From the NCBI GenBank assembly GCA_029287275.1, contig JARFRL010000002.1, positions 1-9,773 on the forward strand: a DNA stretch of 9,773 nucleotides, read 5' to 3'. Position 1 is the first letter of the stretch. The number at the start of each line of letters is the position of its first letter. Below the pieces are notes generated by a model. That model made no database searches. It saw only the letters and a program-made list of their open reading frames with translations, and was not told the DNA's origin. A program made the translations under genes and the position numbers. Below, in pieces: positions 1 through 7,262 of this stretch. Origin of the DNA: Pontiella desulfatans (GTDB taxonomy: Bacteria; Verrucomicrobiota; Kiritimatiellia; Kiritimatiellales; Pontiellaceae).

Positions 1-983
1 TCGTTGCCGACGGACGCGGGCGGCACGTGCTCGAAGCTTTGCGAGACCTTGCGGATGCCGTCGACGTGCATGCCGGCCTTGTGCGCGAAGGCGCTCTCGC
101 CCACGAAGGCGGCGCGCTGGTTGTCGCGCAGGTTGACCTGCTCGTTGACGAACTTGGAGAGCTTCTTGAGATTCTTCAACTGCTCCGGATCGGCCAGACA
201 GGTTTTGTCGGTTTTCAGCAGGAGGTTCGCCACGACGGAGATCAGGTTGCAGTTTCCACAGCGCTCGCCGAATCCGTTGATCGTGCCTTGCACTTGAACC
301 GCGCCGGCGCGGACCGATTCCATCGCGTTCGCGACGGCGGTTTCGGAATCGTTGTGCGAGTGAATGCCCACCGCGACGTCGAATTTCCCGCGGACGAGTT
401 CGGTGGCCGCGAACACTTCGTGCGGAAGCGTTCCGCCATTCGTGTCGCACAGCACGAGAATGTCCGCGCCGCCTCTCACCGCGGCGTCCAACGTCTGGAG
501 CGCGTATTCGGGGCTATCCTTGTAGCCGTCGAAGAAGTGCTCGGCGTCGTAGATGACTTCCTTGCCATGCGCCTTCAAAAAGCGGCAGGTGTCCTCGATC
601 ATCGCGAGGTTTTCCTCGGGCGTGGTTTTCAGGACTTCGGTGACGTGCAGCAGCCAGGTTTTTCCGAAAATCGTGCAGACCTCGGTGTCGGCCTCGATCA
701 ACGCGAGCGCGCCTTTGTCCTCTTCGACCTTCACGTTCGCGCGGCGCGTGCTGCCGAACGCCGCGATCTTGGCGTGTTTCAGGTTCTCTTTCTTAATGTC
801 CGCGAAGAACGCCATTTCCTTCGGATTCGAGGCCGCGTAGCCGCCTTCGATATAATCCACGCCGAATGAATCGAGCATTTTCGCGACGTGAATGCGCGCC
901 ACGGGCGAGAACGTGACCCCTTCCGCCTGCGCGCCATCGCGCAGCGTGGTGTCATAGATAAAGATTTTTTCGTCAGCGCTCAT
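1..983 (-). CDS. cimA: Citramalate synthase, N-terminal 327 residues (partial, runs off left edge)
   Basis: Condenses pyruvate with acetyl-CoA to (R)-citramalate, the first step of the threonine-independent route to 2-oxobutyrate and isoleucine; cytosolic. The minus-strand reading frame is open from ATG 983 to the window edge. It shows the LeuA/CimA TIM-barrel signatures: DTTLRDGAQ (residues 11-19, metal-binding Asp11), a GIHSHNDSETAVANA segment (206-220, metal ligands His208 and His210), and GTINGFGERCGNCNL (233-247). The segment EHFFDGYK (148-154 region) is the CimA-type version of this loop and argues against plain 2-isopropylmalate synthase. FAHKAGMHVDGI (299-310) begins the linker after the barrel. 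The family is usually about 500-540 residues, so the C-terminal regulatory dimer domain lies outside the window. The start is supported by AGGTGA six bases before the ATG. It is transcribed divergently from the C25 peptidase gene. A homocitrate/isopropylmalate synthase relative is the main alternative. Confidence 0.93.
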   Translation of the reverse strand, partial: MSADEKIFIYDTTLRDGAQAEGVTFSPVARIHVAKMLDSFGVDYIEGGYAASNPKEMAFFADIKKENLKHAKIAAFGSTRRANVKVEEDKGALALIEADTEVCTIFGKTWLLHVTEVLKTTPEENLAMIEDTCRFLKAHGKEVIYDAEHFFDGYKDSPEYALQTLDAAVRGGADILVLCDTNGGTLPHEVFAATELVRGKFDVAVGIHSHNDSETAVANAMESVRAGAVQVQGTINGFGERCGNCNLISVVANLLLKTDKTCLADPEQLKNLKKLSKFVNEQVNLRDNQRAAFVGESAFAHKAGMHVDGIRKVSQSFEHVPPASVGN

Positions 984-1369
984 GAATAATCACCTGTTTT
1001 ATTTCCACTCTCCCACGCCAACGCACGGCGTAACGAGAAGCTCGGAAACATACCCCACCCCCCGAATCCGAACCAAGCCCGAAGGGGGACTTTCTAATGG
1101 GCGATATTCGCCTCGGCCTCGCCCCTCGTCCTTGCCATTCACCCTCTAAACCGAGGACGAGAACGAATCGGAGGAGGAGAAGCCGCCATCACCGCCCCCC
1201 TAACACGCGCGCTTCAAACCGCTGTTTTGAAGTACGTCCGCGCCCGCAAAACCGCCCCCCACAAACGCGAACACAAATACTTATTTAAAGCGGGCATTTT
1301 GCTCTTGCATACCCCAACGATCGGCGTATATCCCCGCGTAGGGGGTTGAGAGAACTGGAGGAAGAGACG
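984..1369. other. Divergent intergenic region between cimA and the C25 peptidase gene
   Basis: No gene is supported in these 386 bases. The stretch is strongly C-rich on the plus strand with several C runs. Small hairpins are visible: 1015-1019 with 1027-1031 and 1034-1037 with 1041-1044 in the presumed cimA leader, 1125-1132 with 1154-1161 (8 bp, 21-base loop), 1212-1218 with 1226-1232 (7 bp, 7-base loop), and CCCC/GGGG at 1332-1344 just before the peptidase RBS. Weak promoter-like pairs can be drawn: for cimA, TTGGTT (minus strand, 1076-1071) and TATGTT (1052-1047) with an 18-base spacer; for the peptidase, TTGCAT (1305-1310) and TATATC (1327-1332) with a 16-base spacer. Neither is a good match, so I do not list them as promoters. 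Both promoters must nevertheless lie here if the two genes are transcribed independently. Confidence 0.6.
1357..1364 (+). promoter_or_regulatory. Shine-Dalgarno site that fixes the C25 peptidase start
   Basis: GGAGGAAG lies five bases upstream of ATG 1370. It rules out the longer in-frame reading from TTG 1346, whose start has only an unspaced G run in front of it and would place this purine site inside the coding region. The eight extra residues would also be acidic (MRELEEET), which is wrong for the front of a signal peptide. Confidence 0.85.
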
Positions 1370-4300
1370 ATGAAGGCAAGAACATTTACTTCGGAAAATA
1401 CTTTATCCGACTCATGCCATGAGCCGAAGGTGGATACCCCATCGATCCGCGTAATCCTTCTGTCGACAATGCTTCTGGCCGCCATTCCCGGCACGGGTTT
1501 CGGCCAGAGCTTCGAAGTGGCGGTGGATTATAATTTAAACAAACCCGTCACCTCGATTGTAGACGAGTCGACCCGGGTTTCCATTCCGGACTGCGGCATC
1601 CATCATCGCAAGGGGGCTCCACTGTTGCCCTTCAAAACCGCCAAGATCCTCATCCCGTCGAATCGCGCGGTGGACGAGATTCTGGTTACGACCGTTGGGC
1701 GGATAGAATCAACGACCATAAAGTATCCGGTCGAATTCGGCCGCACACCACTTCCCGTCGGACGTCCCAACCATCGGCTCGCGCGACAAGCCGCCAACGA
1801 CGCGCCGGATCGGTCTATTTACGACGCGGACGCCTTATATCCGTCAAATCAAGTAGAGCTGGTGTCGATTCAATATTTTCACGGGTACGCGGTCGCCGTG
1901 ATTCGGCTCTTTCCCGTGCGGTATAATCCAGTTCGAAACCAACTATACTTTAGTCCGGACATGATGGTCGCGGTGAAGCTGTCGCGTTCAACAACGACTT
2001 CGCCATCACAGATGGCGCCATCCGTTCTCACGTCCCACCGAGCCATAGTCGCCGATTTCGTGGACAACCCCGCTTTACTGGACGAACTCGTCCTCTCTTC
2101 GGATTTCGGCGCCGAACCATTGGCCGCGTACGATTATCTACTCGTCACGGATGCCGCGTTCACCAACGCCTTCCAACCCTTGGTGGATCAGAAAATCGCG
2201 GGTGGATTATCCGTCCAAGTCGAGACCATTGATTCCATCCTTTCGAGCTACGCGGGAGTTGATGACGCGGAAAAGCTGCGGAACTATCTTATATACGCCT
2301 ACGACACCTGGCGGATCCAATATGTCCTGCTTGGCGGCGATATTTCAACCGTGCCTTATCGAGGCGCCTACGCGTACGTCGATGAAGCGGACAACGGCAT
2401 GCCGTGCGACCTATACTTCGCTTGCCTCGACGGCTCATGGAATTCCGATGGCGACACGCTCTGGGGCGAACCGACGGATGGCGCGGGCGGCGGAGACGTG
2501 GATCTGCTGGCCGAGGTGTATGTCGGGCGCGCGCCCGTGGATAACCTCGCGGAGGTGGAGCGGTTCGTGACCAAGACGGTGAATTATGAACGAAACAGTC
2601 TGTCGAACGCGTCGCTTGCCCGCTTCCTTGGCGAGTATCTGGGGGACTACAGTGGAATACATGCCCATGGTGGCGATGGCTTGGATCCGATCCTCCCCCA
2701 CTTCTCCGATTATAGCACCGTTTGGCTGGATGACCGCCCCACCAACGGCGAGACATGGGATGCTAGCGATTGCGTGGCGGCGTTGAACCAGTCGCCCCAT
2801 ATCGTTCCGCATAATGGCCACGCGAACGAGACATATACCATGCGGCTGAACATATCGAACTTGGATCAGCTCACGAACGAGGGTTTGTTTCTGATCAACA
2901 GCGGGGGATGTTATTGCGGCGCGTTCGACCACGGCGACTGCATCGCGGAGGAATTCGTCAAGCGCAACGACCACGGCGCGTTCGCCGTGATGGCGAATTC
3001 ACGATACGGCTGGTTCAGTCCGCTCTTTGAATGGATGTTCAGCGGCGAATTCATGGAACGCTTCTTCTATGAACTTCTGGATCAGGGAACCCGTAACATA
3101 GGCGTCGCGAACCAACTCGGAAAACACCACATGATCGGTTCAATCGAAACTTCGGGTGACATGGTCTACCGATGGTGCTATTTCGAAATCAATCTACTGG
3201 GAGATCCCCACAGCCCGCTCCAACTTCCGGATCCCCTTGCCGTCGCGCCCGCGACCGGATTCAGCGCGCAAGGTCTCGCTGGCGGCCCGTTCCTTCCGAC
3301 CAGCCAACCGTACACGGTTATGAATAGAAGCGCGGCCAGCCTACCCTGGACGGCAACCCGCGCGGATGCTTGGATTAGCATCTCACCTGCTAGCGGATCT
3401 CTGGCCGCCGGAGCTTCCAACACCGTCGAGGTCTCGTTCAACACCGGAGCGAACACCCTCGCGACCGGCCTCCACACCTCCTCCATCACGTTCAGCAACA
3501 CGGTCAGCGGAATATCCCAAACCCGCCCCGTCGCGCTCACCGTTCGCGAAGTAGCCACCTTGCCGTTCATAGAAGATTTCGAGAGCGGCGCGCTGGGAAC
3601 GTGGTGGGAATCGACGGGCACGGAAGAATACCGAACTGAAGTCACAACCGCGAACGGCCCACATGGAGGCAGTTATCATTTGACCATGGACGACTCGGTC
3701 AACGCAGGCGCTTATTCTCGCAACGAGCTGACGCTTTATCTCGATTTGGATGGTCGCGAAAACGTCGTCATAACCTTCTGGGCCAGAGAATACGGGGATG
3801 AACCAAACGGACCGCCTTCGACACCGTTCCTTTATGGAGCCAACTTTGACGGCGTGGCCATCAGCGAGGATGGAACAACATGGTACGAAATCAGGGATCT
3901 GCGAAATCTCACCAGCACGTATGAGAAACTAACCATTGACTTGGACGCCGCCATCGCGACCCATGGGCTTGCATACAACTCATTATTCAGCATCCGGTTC
4001 AACCACTACGACGACTATGGCATCACGAGCGACGGCATTGGCATCGACGACATCCTCATCCACGAGGTGACGCCCAAAGAGACCATCCACTCCTTCCCAA
4101 TGAACTCGGATCCGGGCTGGGGCACCGCGGGGCAGTGGGCGTTTGGAGAACCCCAAGGAACCGGCGGAGATCCGACGGCGGGTTATACCGGATCGAATGT
4201 CTATGGTTACAATCTGGGAGGAGCGTACTCCAACAGCATCCCCCAATATTGGCTGACAAGCACCGCGTTGGATTGCTCGGCCTATTCCAATGTAACGCTG

Positions 4301-4945
4301 CGGTTCCATCGGTGGCTGGGCGTGGAAAGCGCGTCCTATGACCACGCGGAAATCGAAGCCAGCAACGATGGATCCACGTGGTCAAGCGTTTGGTCGCATA
4401 CAGGCGGGTCGGTCAACGATTCGTCATGGTTGGAAATGAACTACGACATTTCAGCGATCGCGGACGGCCAGCCGGCGGTATTGATCCGCTGGGGCATGGG
4501 GCCGACCGACTCCTCGGTAACCTACTCCGGATGGAACATCGATGATGTGACTTTGGAAGGGTGTCCCATCACAACGGACACCGACGTCGACGGCATTCCC
4601 GATTGGTGGGAAGAGCTCTATTTTGGCCATTGCTCCAATTGCCTCTGGTACGCGGACGACGACTTCGATGGTCAGAACAACCGCGATGAATACATCGCCG
4701 GCATGTGCCCCACCAATCCAGCTTCCGTCTTCATGATCACCAACTCTATCCCTGTCGGGGACGATTTTATGATCGAGTGGCCATCGGTGTCCGAGCGCGT
4801 CTACCGATCGCTCTGGGCCGCGAACCTCACCAACGATTTCCAGACGATGGAAAGCAACATCTTCCATCCCCGCAACAGCAGCACCGACACCACCCACGGC
4901 GCGCATGACCGCGGGTTCTACCAAGTGGAGGTGGAGTTGCGATAA
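1370..4945 (+). CDS. Secreted gingipain-type (peptidase family C25) multidomain cysteine protease
   Basis: Predicted exported endopeptidase of 1191 residues (numbered from ATG 1370). A hydrophobic segment at about 26-40 ends in PGTGFGQS, a likely signal peptide, though its n-region is unusually long. Residues about 47-240 resemble the C25 propeptide ('GAPLLPFKTAKILIPSN'). The catalytic domain spans about 252-620, with 'YDYLLVTDAAF', 'YVLLGGD', 'YFACLDGSWNSDGDTLWGE' and 'AEVYVGRAPV'. The expected catalytic His is in PHNGHANE (His484) and the nucleophile in SGGCYCGAFD (Cys514), 30 residues apart, close to the gingipain spacing. Downstream come a BACON/Ig-like domain (about 622-727), a jelly-roll/MAM-like region starting 'LPFIEDFESG' (730-900), a second related beta-sandwich ending 'WNIDDVTL' (905-1063), a calcium-type DTDVDGIPDWWEE repeat (1070-1118), and a 73-residue terminal module. 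I see no Bacteroidota type IX sorting domain. The stop is 27 bp before the next gene, so the two are probably co-transcribed. Peptidase family confidence is high; substrate is unknown. Confidence 0.88.
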   Translation: MKARTFTSENTLSDSCHEPKVDTPSIRVILLSTMLLAAIPGTGFGQSFEVAVDYNLNKPVTSIVDESTRVSIPDCGIHHRKGAPLLPFKTAKILIPSNRAVDEILVTTVGRIESTTIKYPVEFGRTPLPVGRPNHRLARQAANDAPDRSIYDADALYPSNQVELVSIQYFHGYAVAVIRLFPVRYNPVRNQLYFSPDMMVAVKLSRSTTTSPSQMAPSVLTSHRAIVADFVDNPALLDELVLSSDFGAEPLAAYDYLLVTDAAFTNAFQPLVDQKIAGGLSVQVETIDSILSSYAGVDDAEKLRNYLIYAYDTWRIQYVLLGGDISTVPYRGAYAYVDEADNGMPCDLYFACLDGSWNSDGDTLWGEPTDGAGGGDVDLLAEVYVGRAPVDNLAEVERFVTKTVNYERNSLSNASLARFLGEYLGDYSGIHAHGGDGLDPILPHFSDYSTVWLDDRPTNGETWDASDCVAALNQSPHIVPHNGHANETYTMRLNISNLDQLTNEGLFLINSGGCYCGAFDHGDCIAEEFVKRNDHGAFAVMANSRYGWFSPLFEWMFSGEFMERFFYELLDQGTRNIGVANQLGKHHMIGSIETSGDMVYRWCYFEINLLGDPHSPLQLPDPLAVAPATGFSAQGLAGGPFLPTSQPYTVMNRSAASLPWTATRADAWISISPASGSLAAGASNTVEVSFNTGANTLATGLHTSSITFSNTVSGISQTRPVALTVREVATLPFIEDFESGALGTWWESTGTEEYRTEVTTANGPHGGSYHLTMDDSVNAGAYSRNELTLYLDLDGRENVVITFWAREYGDEPNGPPSTPFLYGANFDGVAISEDGTTWYEIRDLRNLTSTYEKLTIDLDAAIATHGLAYNSLFSIRFNHYDDYGITSDGIGIDDILIHEVTPKETIHSFPMNSDPGWGTAGQWAFGEPQGTGGDPTAGYTGSNVYGYNLGGAYSNSIPQYWLTSTALDCSAYSNVTLRFHRWLGVESASYDHAEIEASNDGSTWSSVWSHTGGSVNDSSWLEMNYDISAIADGQPAVLIRWGMGPTDSSVTYSGWNIDDVTLEGCPITTDTDVDGIPDWWEELYFGHCSNCLWYADDDFDGQNNRDEYIAGMCPTNPASVFMITNSIPVGDDFMIEWPSVSERVYRSLWAANLTNDFQTMESNIFHPRNSSTDTTHGAHDRGFYQVEVELR

Positions 4946-4972
4946 CGAATGAGTTGAGACGAGAGGTGTTTC

Positions 4973-5800
4973 ATGAAAACAAGAACCGCGATCTTAGCAG
5001 GCCTAACCGTCGCCTGCGCAAGTGGCCTTCGGGCACAGCAGGTCTACATCGACTCGTTGGAAGGGAATGGACAATTGACCGTCACCGCCCCGTCCAATTC
5101 GGTCTTCACCGTGGAGTGGACCAGCTCGCTCTCGCCATCGCCGGAGTGGCGCGACAACTGGCTGGAGATCAAAGATGTTGAATGCTCCAACGGAACGATC
5201 TCCGTAGACGTGCCGCTATTTTACCGCGTGACTTGCTGGACCAATGGCCTGCTTGCCCGAGTCCCAATAGGCCGCACGCTTGTTTATGGTGTTACGAACG
5301 CGTATGGAGAGGAATGGACGGAGACGTTTTCCATGTTCGCCCTCGCAACGATACCGGCCCTCTCAAACGCCTACTATATTTATAAAACCGTCGAGCAATG
5401 GGACGGGGAAACGCCCGCGGGCGCCGAACCGGAACCGGAAGTCGGGTTTGCCCGCCCCACCGACGAATCGTTGTTCACGCTTTTCCCGGAATTCGCGCTC
5501 CGGGAATTTGAGATGTGGAGGTTGGACGAAGTTGGAACAACCTGGACGAACTTTCCCGGATTTAGCGATGAGGTTACAACCATCGAGGCCTATGAAAACG
5601 TGACCGTTCCGGCGGGAACCTTCACGAACTGCGTCCGGTATTATAGGCGATCAAGTGGCGAAACAAACTTGAATGCCGGAACGCGCTTTTGGATCAAACC
5701 CGGTTTCATGGAGATCAAATCGGTGGAATACTTGAGTTCGGACGCCCCTCCCGACGCCGCGCCGTTCGCACGCGTTCTGCAATCGTGGAGCGATGAATAA
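4973..5800 (+). CDS. Secreted protein of unknown function, co-transcribed with the C25 peptidase
   Basis: 275 residues. MKTRTAILAGLTVACASGLRAQQ is a typical signal peptide with cleavage near residue 21-22, so the protein is exported. GAGAGGTG sits four bases before the ATG. Residues about 23-90 form a small beta-rich module ('LTVTAPSNSVFTVEWTSSLS', then 'ISVDVPLFYRVT') that resembles the last module of the preceding peptidase. Residues about 92-275 form a second domain starting 'RVPIGRTLVYGVTNAYG' and containing 'NVTVPAGTFTNCVRYYRR' (209-226) and 'RFWIKPGFMEIKSVEY' (238-253). That pattern, a 'V.AGTF.NC..' strand followed by 'W..PG...IKS', recurs in uncharacterised exported proteins with a lipocalin/TapB-like or DUF3108-like beta fold; this is recall, not a search result. 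Cysteines at 71, 88 and 220 could form disulfides. No catalytic motif is visible. I do not assign a function; a peptidase-associated binding or inhibitor role is only suggested by position. Confidence 0.8.
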   Translation: MKTRTAILAGLTVACASGLRAQQVYIDSLEGNGQLTVTAPSNSVFTVEWTSSLSPSPEWRDNWLEIKDVECSNGTISVDVPLFYRVTCWTNGLLARVPIGRTLVYGVTNAYGEEWTETFSMFALATIPALSNAYYIYKTVEQWDGETPAGAEPEPEVGFARPTDESLFTLFPEFALREFEMWRLDEVGTTWTNFPGFSDEVTTIEAYENVTVPAGTFTNCVRYYRRSSGETNLNAGTRFWIKPGFMEIKSVEYLSSDAPPDAAPFARVLQSWSDE

Positions 5801-6025
5801 ACAGCACCCTTATCCTTCATTTATTTTGAAACGTATCACGCTAAATCGGGTCTATACAACAGGCTGGCGACACGGAGGTTCAAATCAATACCCGATGCCC
5901 TTGTCCAGACCGTGTGGACGCGCGGTCGACAGGCAAACAAAGCACATAAAGCTCCTGATGCCCAGCGGCCCCGGCAACGCGCCGGGGCTCTTCTTATCCA
6001 ATGGATAAATACCGCGCGGAGGAAT
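5801..6025. other. 3' region of the C25 unit, convergent intergenic
   Basis: No supportable coding region. An inverted repeat ATCGGGT/ACCCGAT pairs 5845-5851 with 5890-5896, and GTCCA/TGGAC hairpin arms lie around 5903-5920. The strong terminator follows at 5968. The 168 bases between the stop codon of the upstream gene and that terminator would form a fairly long 3' untranslated region. Confidence 0.5.
5968..5995 (+). terminator. Rho-independent terminator of the C25 peptidase unit
   Basis: GCCCCGGC (5968-5975) pairs perfectly with GCCGGGGC (5981-5988) around a five-base AACGC loop. It is followed by TCTTCTT, a pyrimidine/U-rich tail on the plus strand. The minus-strand side has no U tract, so it acts on the plus strand only. 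Confidence 0.8.
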
Positions 6026-6054
6026 AAAAAAAGCCCCGCGGCGCGGGGCTTTTT
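6026..6054. terminator. Bidirectional terminator between the convergent units
   Basis: GCCCCGC (6033-6039) pairs with GCGGGGC (6043-6049) around a three-base loop. Seven A residues lie on the left (6026-6032) and five T residues on the right (6050-6054). On the minus strand this ends the etf-trxB-acyl-CoA dehydrogenase set 20 bases after its stop codon. On the plus strand it backs up the terminator at 5968. Confidence 0.92.
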
Positions 6055-6074
6055 GAATCCATCTGGAAGATGAA

Positions 6075-7235
6075 CTACCTCGAGGCGTATTCCTTGACGA
6101 GGGAATTGCCCACGATGTCGCGCTGGATCTGGTTGGTGCCTTCGTAGATCTGAAGGATCTTGGCGTCGCGCATCATTTTTTCGACGGGATACTCCTTCAT
6201 GAAGCCGTAGCCGCCGAGGACCTGAACCGCGTCGGTGGTGACGGACATGGCGACGTCTCCCGCGTAGTATTTGCACATCGCGGAGATCTTGGAAACGTCC
6301 TTGACGCCGGCGTCGAGCGTGCGGCACGCGGCGTAGGTGATGGCGCGGGCGGTCTCAACCTTGGTCGACATTTCCGCGAGCATCCAGAGCAGGCCCTGGT
6401 TGGCGATGATCGGTTTGTCGAACTGCTTGCGGACCTTGGCGTATTTGACCGCTTCGTCGAGCGCGCCCTGCGCGAGACCAACGCCCTGCGCGGCGATGCC
6501 CGGACGGGAGACGTCGAACGTTTTCATGGCGAGCAGGAAGCCCATGCCTTCGCGGCCGATGATGTTTTCGGCCGGAACTTCGCAATCCTCGAACACGAGT
6601 TCGCGGGTGGCGGAAGCGCGAATGCCGAGCTTGTCTTCTTTTTTGCCGAAGCTGAAGCCGGGGGTATCCTTTTCAACAATGAAGCAGGAAACGCCGCGGG
6701 CGCCCTTGGCTTTGTTGGTGATCGCGAAAACGGTGTAGATGTCGGCTTCGCCGCCGTTGGTGATCCACTGCTTGGTGCCGTTGAGGACATACTTATCGCC
6801 CTTCTTGACCGCGGTGGTTTGAATACCGCCCGCGTCGGAACCGGCGTTGGCCTCGGTTAGACCGAAGGCGGCCCATTTTTCGCCGGTGGCCAGCGGGGAG
6901 AGGAATTTCTTTTTCTGCTCGTCGGAACCGCCGATGATGATCGGGTCGGCGCCGAGGGCGTTCGCCGCGTAGGAGACGGAGACGCCGATGCAGTACTTGG
7001 ACATGGTTTCGATGGCCATGCAGAAACCGAGCTGGTCGGCGCCGAAGCCGCCGTATTCCTCGGGAATGTAGAGTCCCATCAGATCCATTTGCGCGAGTTC
7101 TTTCAGCAGGTCCGACGGAAAGATGCCCTTTTCGTCGAGCTCGGCGCGGACGGGCACGATGCGTTCTTTACCAAAATCATCGATCAGGTCGATGATTTCC
7201 TGCTGTTCCTCACTGATTCCCCAGTTGATCGCCAT
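6075..7235 (-). CDS. Acyl-CoA dehydrogenase (butyryl/short-chain type)
   Basis: FAD-dependent alpha,beta-dehydrogenation of acyl-CoA to trans-2-enoyl-CoA, passing electrons to ETF; cytosolic homotetramer. At 386 residues it is full length for the family. Visible landmarks are the N-terminal helical domain, 'AAFGLTEANAGSDAGG' (122-137, FAD-binding strand), 'LNGTKQWITNGG' (151-162), 'DKLGIRASAT' (201-210), 'RKQFDKPI' (269-276), and 'QVLGGYGFMKEYPVEKMMRD' (338-357). The catalytic base is Glu365 in 'LQIYEGTNQIQR', the position used in short/medium-chain enzymes and butyryl-CoA dehydrogenase, not the isovaleryl/long-chain position. AGGAGA lies eight bases before the ATG. It is the last gene of the minus-strand set, 151 bp after trxB, and is closed by the terminator at 6033-6049. 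Proximity to etfBA suggests a Bcd-like role in crotonyl/butyryl-CoA conversion. Exact chain length cannot be read from the sequence. Confidence 0.95.
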   Translation of the reverse strand: MAINWGISEEQQEIIDLIDDFGKERIVPVRAELDEKGIFPSDLLKELAQMDLMGLYIPEEYGGFGADQLGFCMAIETMSKYCIGVSVSYAANALGADPIIIGGSDEQKKKFLSPLATGEKWAAFGLTEANAGSDAGGIQTTAVKKGDKYVLNGTKQWITNGGEADIYTVFAITNKAKGARGVSCFIVEKDTPGFSFGKKEDKLGIRASATRELVFEDCEVPAENIIGREGMGFLLAMKTFDVSRPGIAAQGVGLAQGALDEAVKYAKVRKQFDKPIIANQGLLWMLAEMSTKVETARAITYAACRTLDAGVKDVSKISAMCKYYAGDVAMSVTTDAVQVLGGYGFMKEYPVEKMMRDAKILQIYEGTNQIQRDIVGNSLVKEYASR

Positions 7236-7262
7236 GTCTTTTTTCTCCTAGTTAGTTAGCCC

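Noticed and set aside
27..869. 280-codon open frame on the plus strand opposite cimA
   Set aside because: Shadow of cimA, which shows DTTLRDGAQ and HSHND on the minus strand. The antisense translation has no family features.
1212..1232. Hairpin CTTCAAA/TTTGAAG as a terminator
   Set aside because: The stem is AT-rich, no T tract follows on either strand, and no gene ends nearby.
1346..1369. TTG start 24 bases upstream of the peptidase ATG
   Set aside because: It would encode acidic MRELEEET in front of the signal peptide and bury the GGAGGAAG ribosome-binding site within the coding sequence.
5845..5896. tRNA-like look: T-loop motif GGTTCAAATC (5877-5886) inside complementary ends ATCGGGT/ACCCGAT
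   Set aside because: The span is only 52 bases, the T-stem flanking the motif does not pair beyond one G-C, and there are no D or anticodon arms.
5793..6008. 71-codon plus-strand frame overlapping the end of the secreted protein gene and running through the terminator at 5968
   Set aside because: No Shine-Dalgarno site clear of the upstream gene, the reading passes through a strong terminator stem, and the composition is unremarkable.
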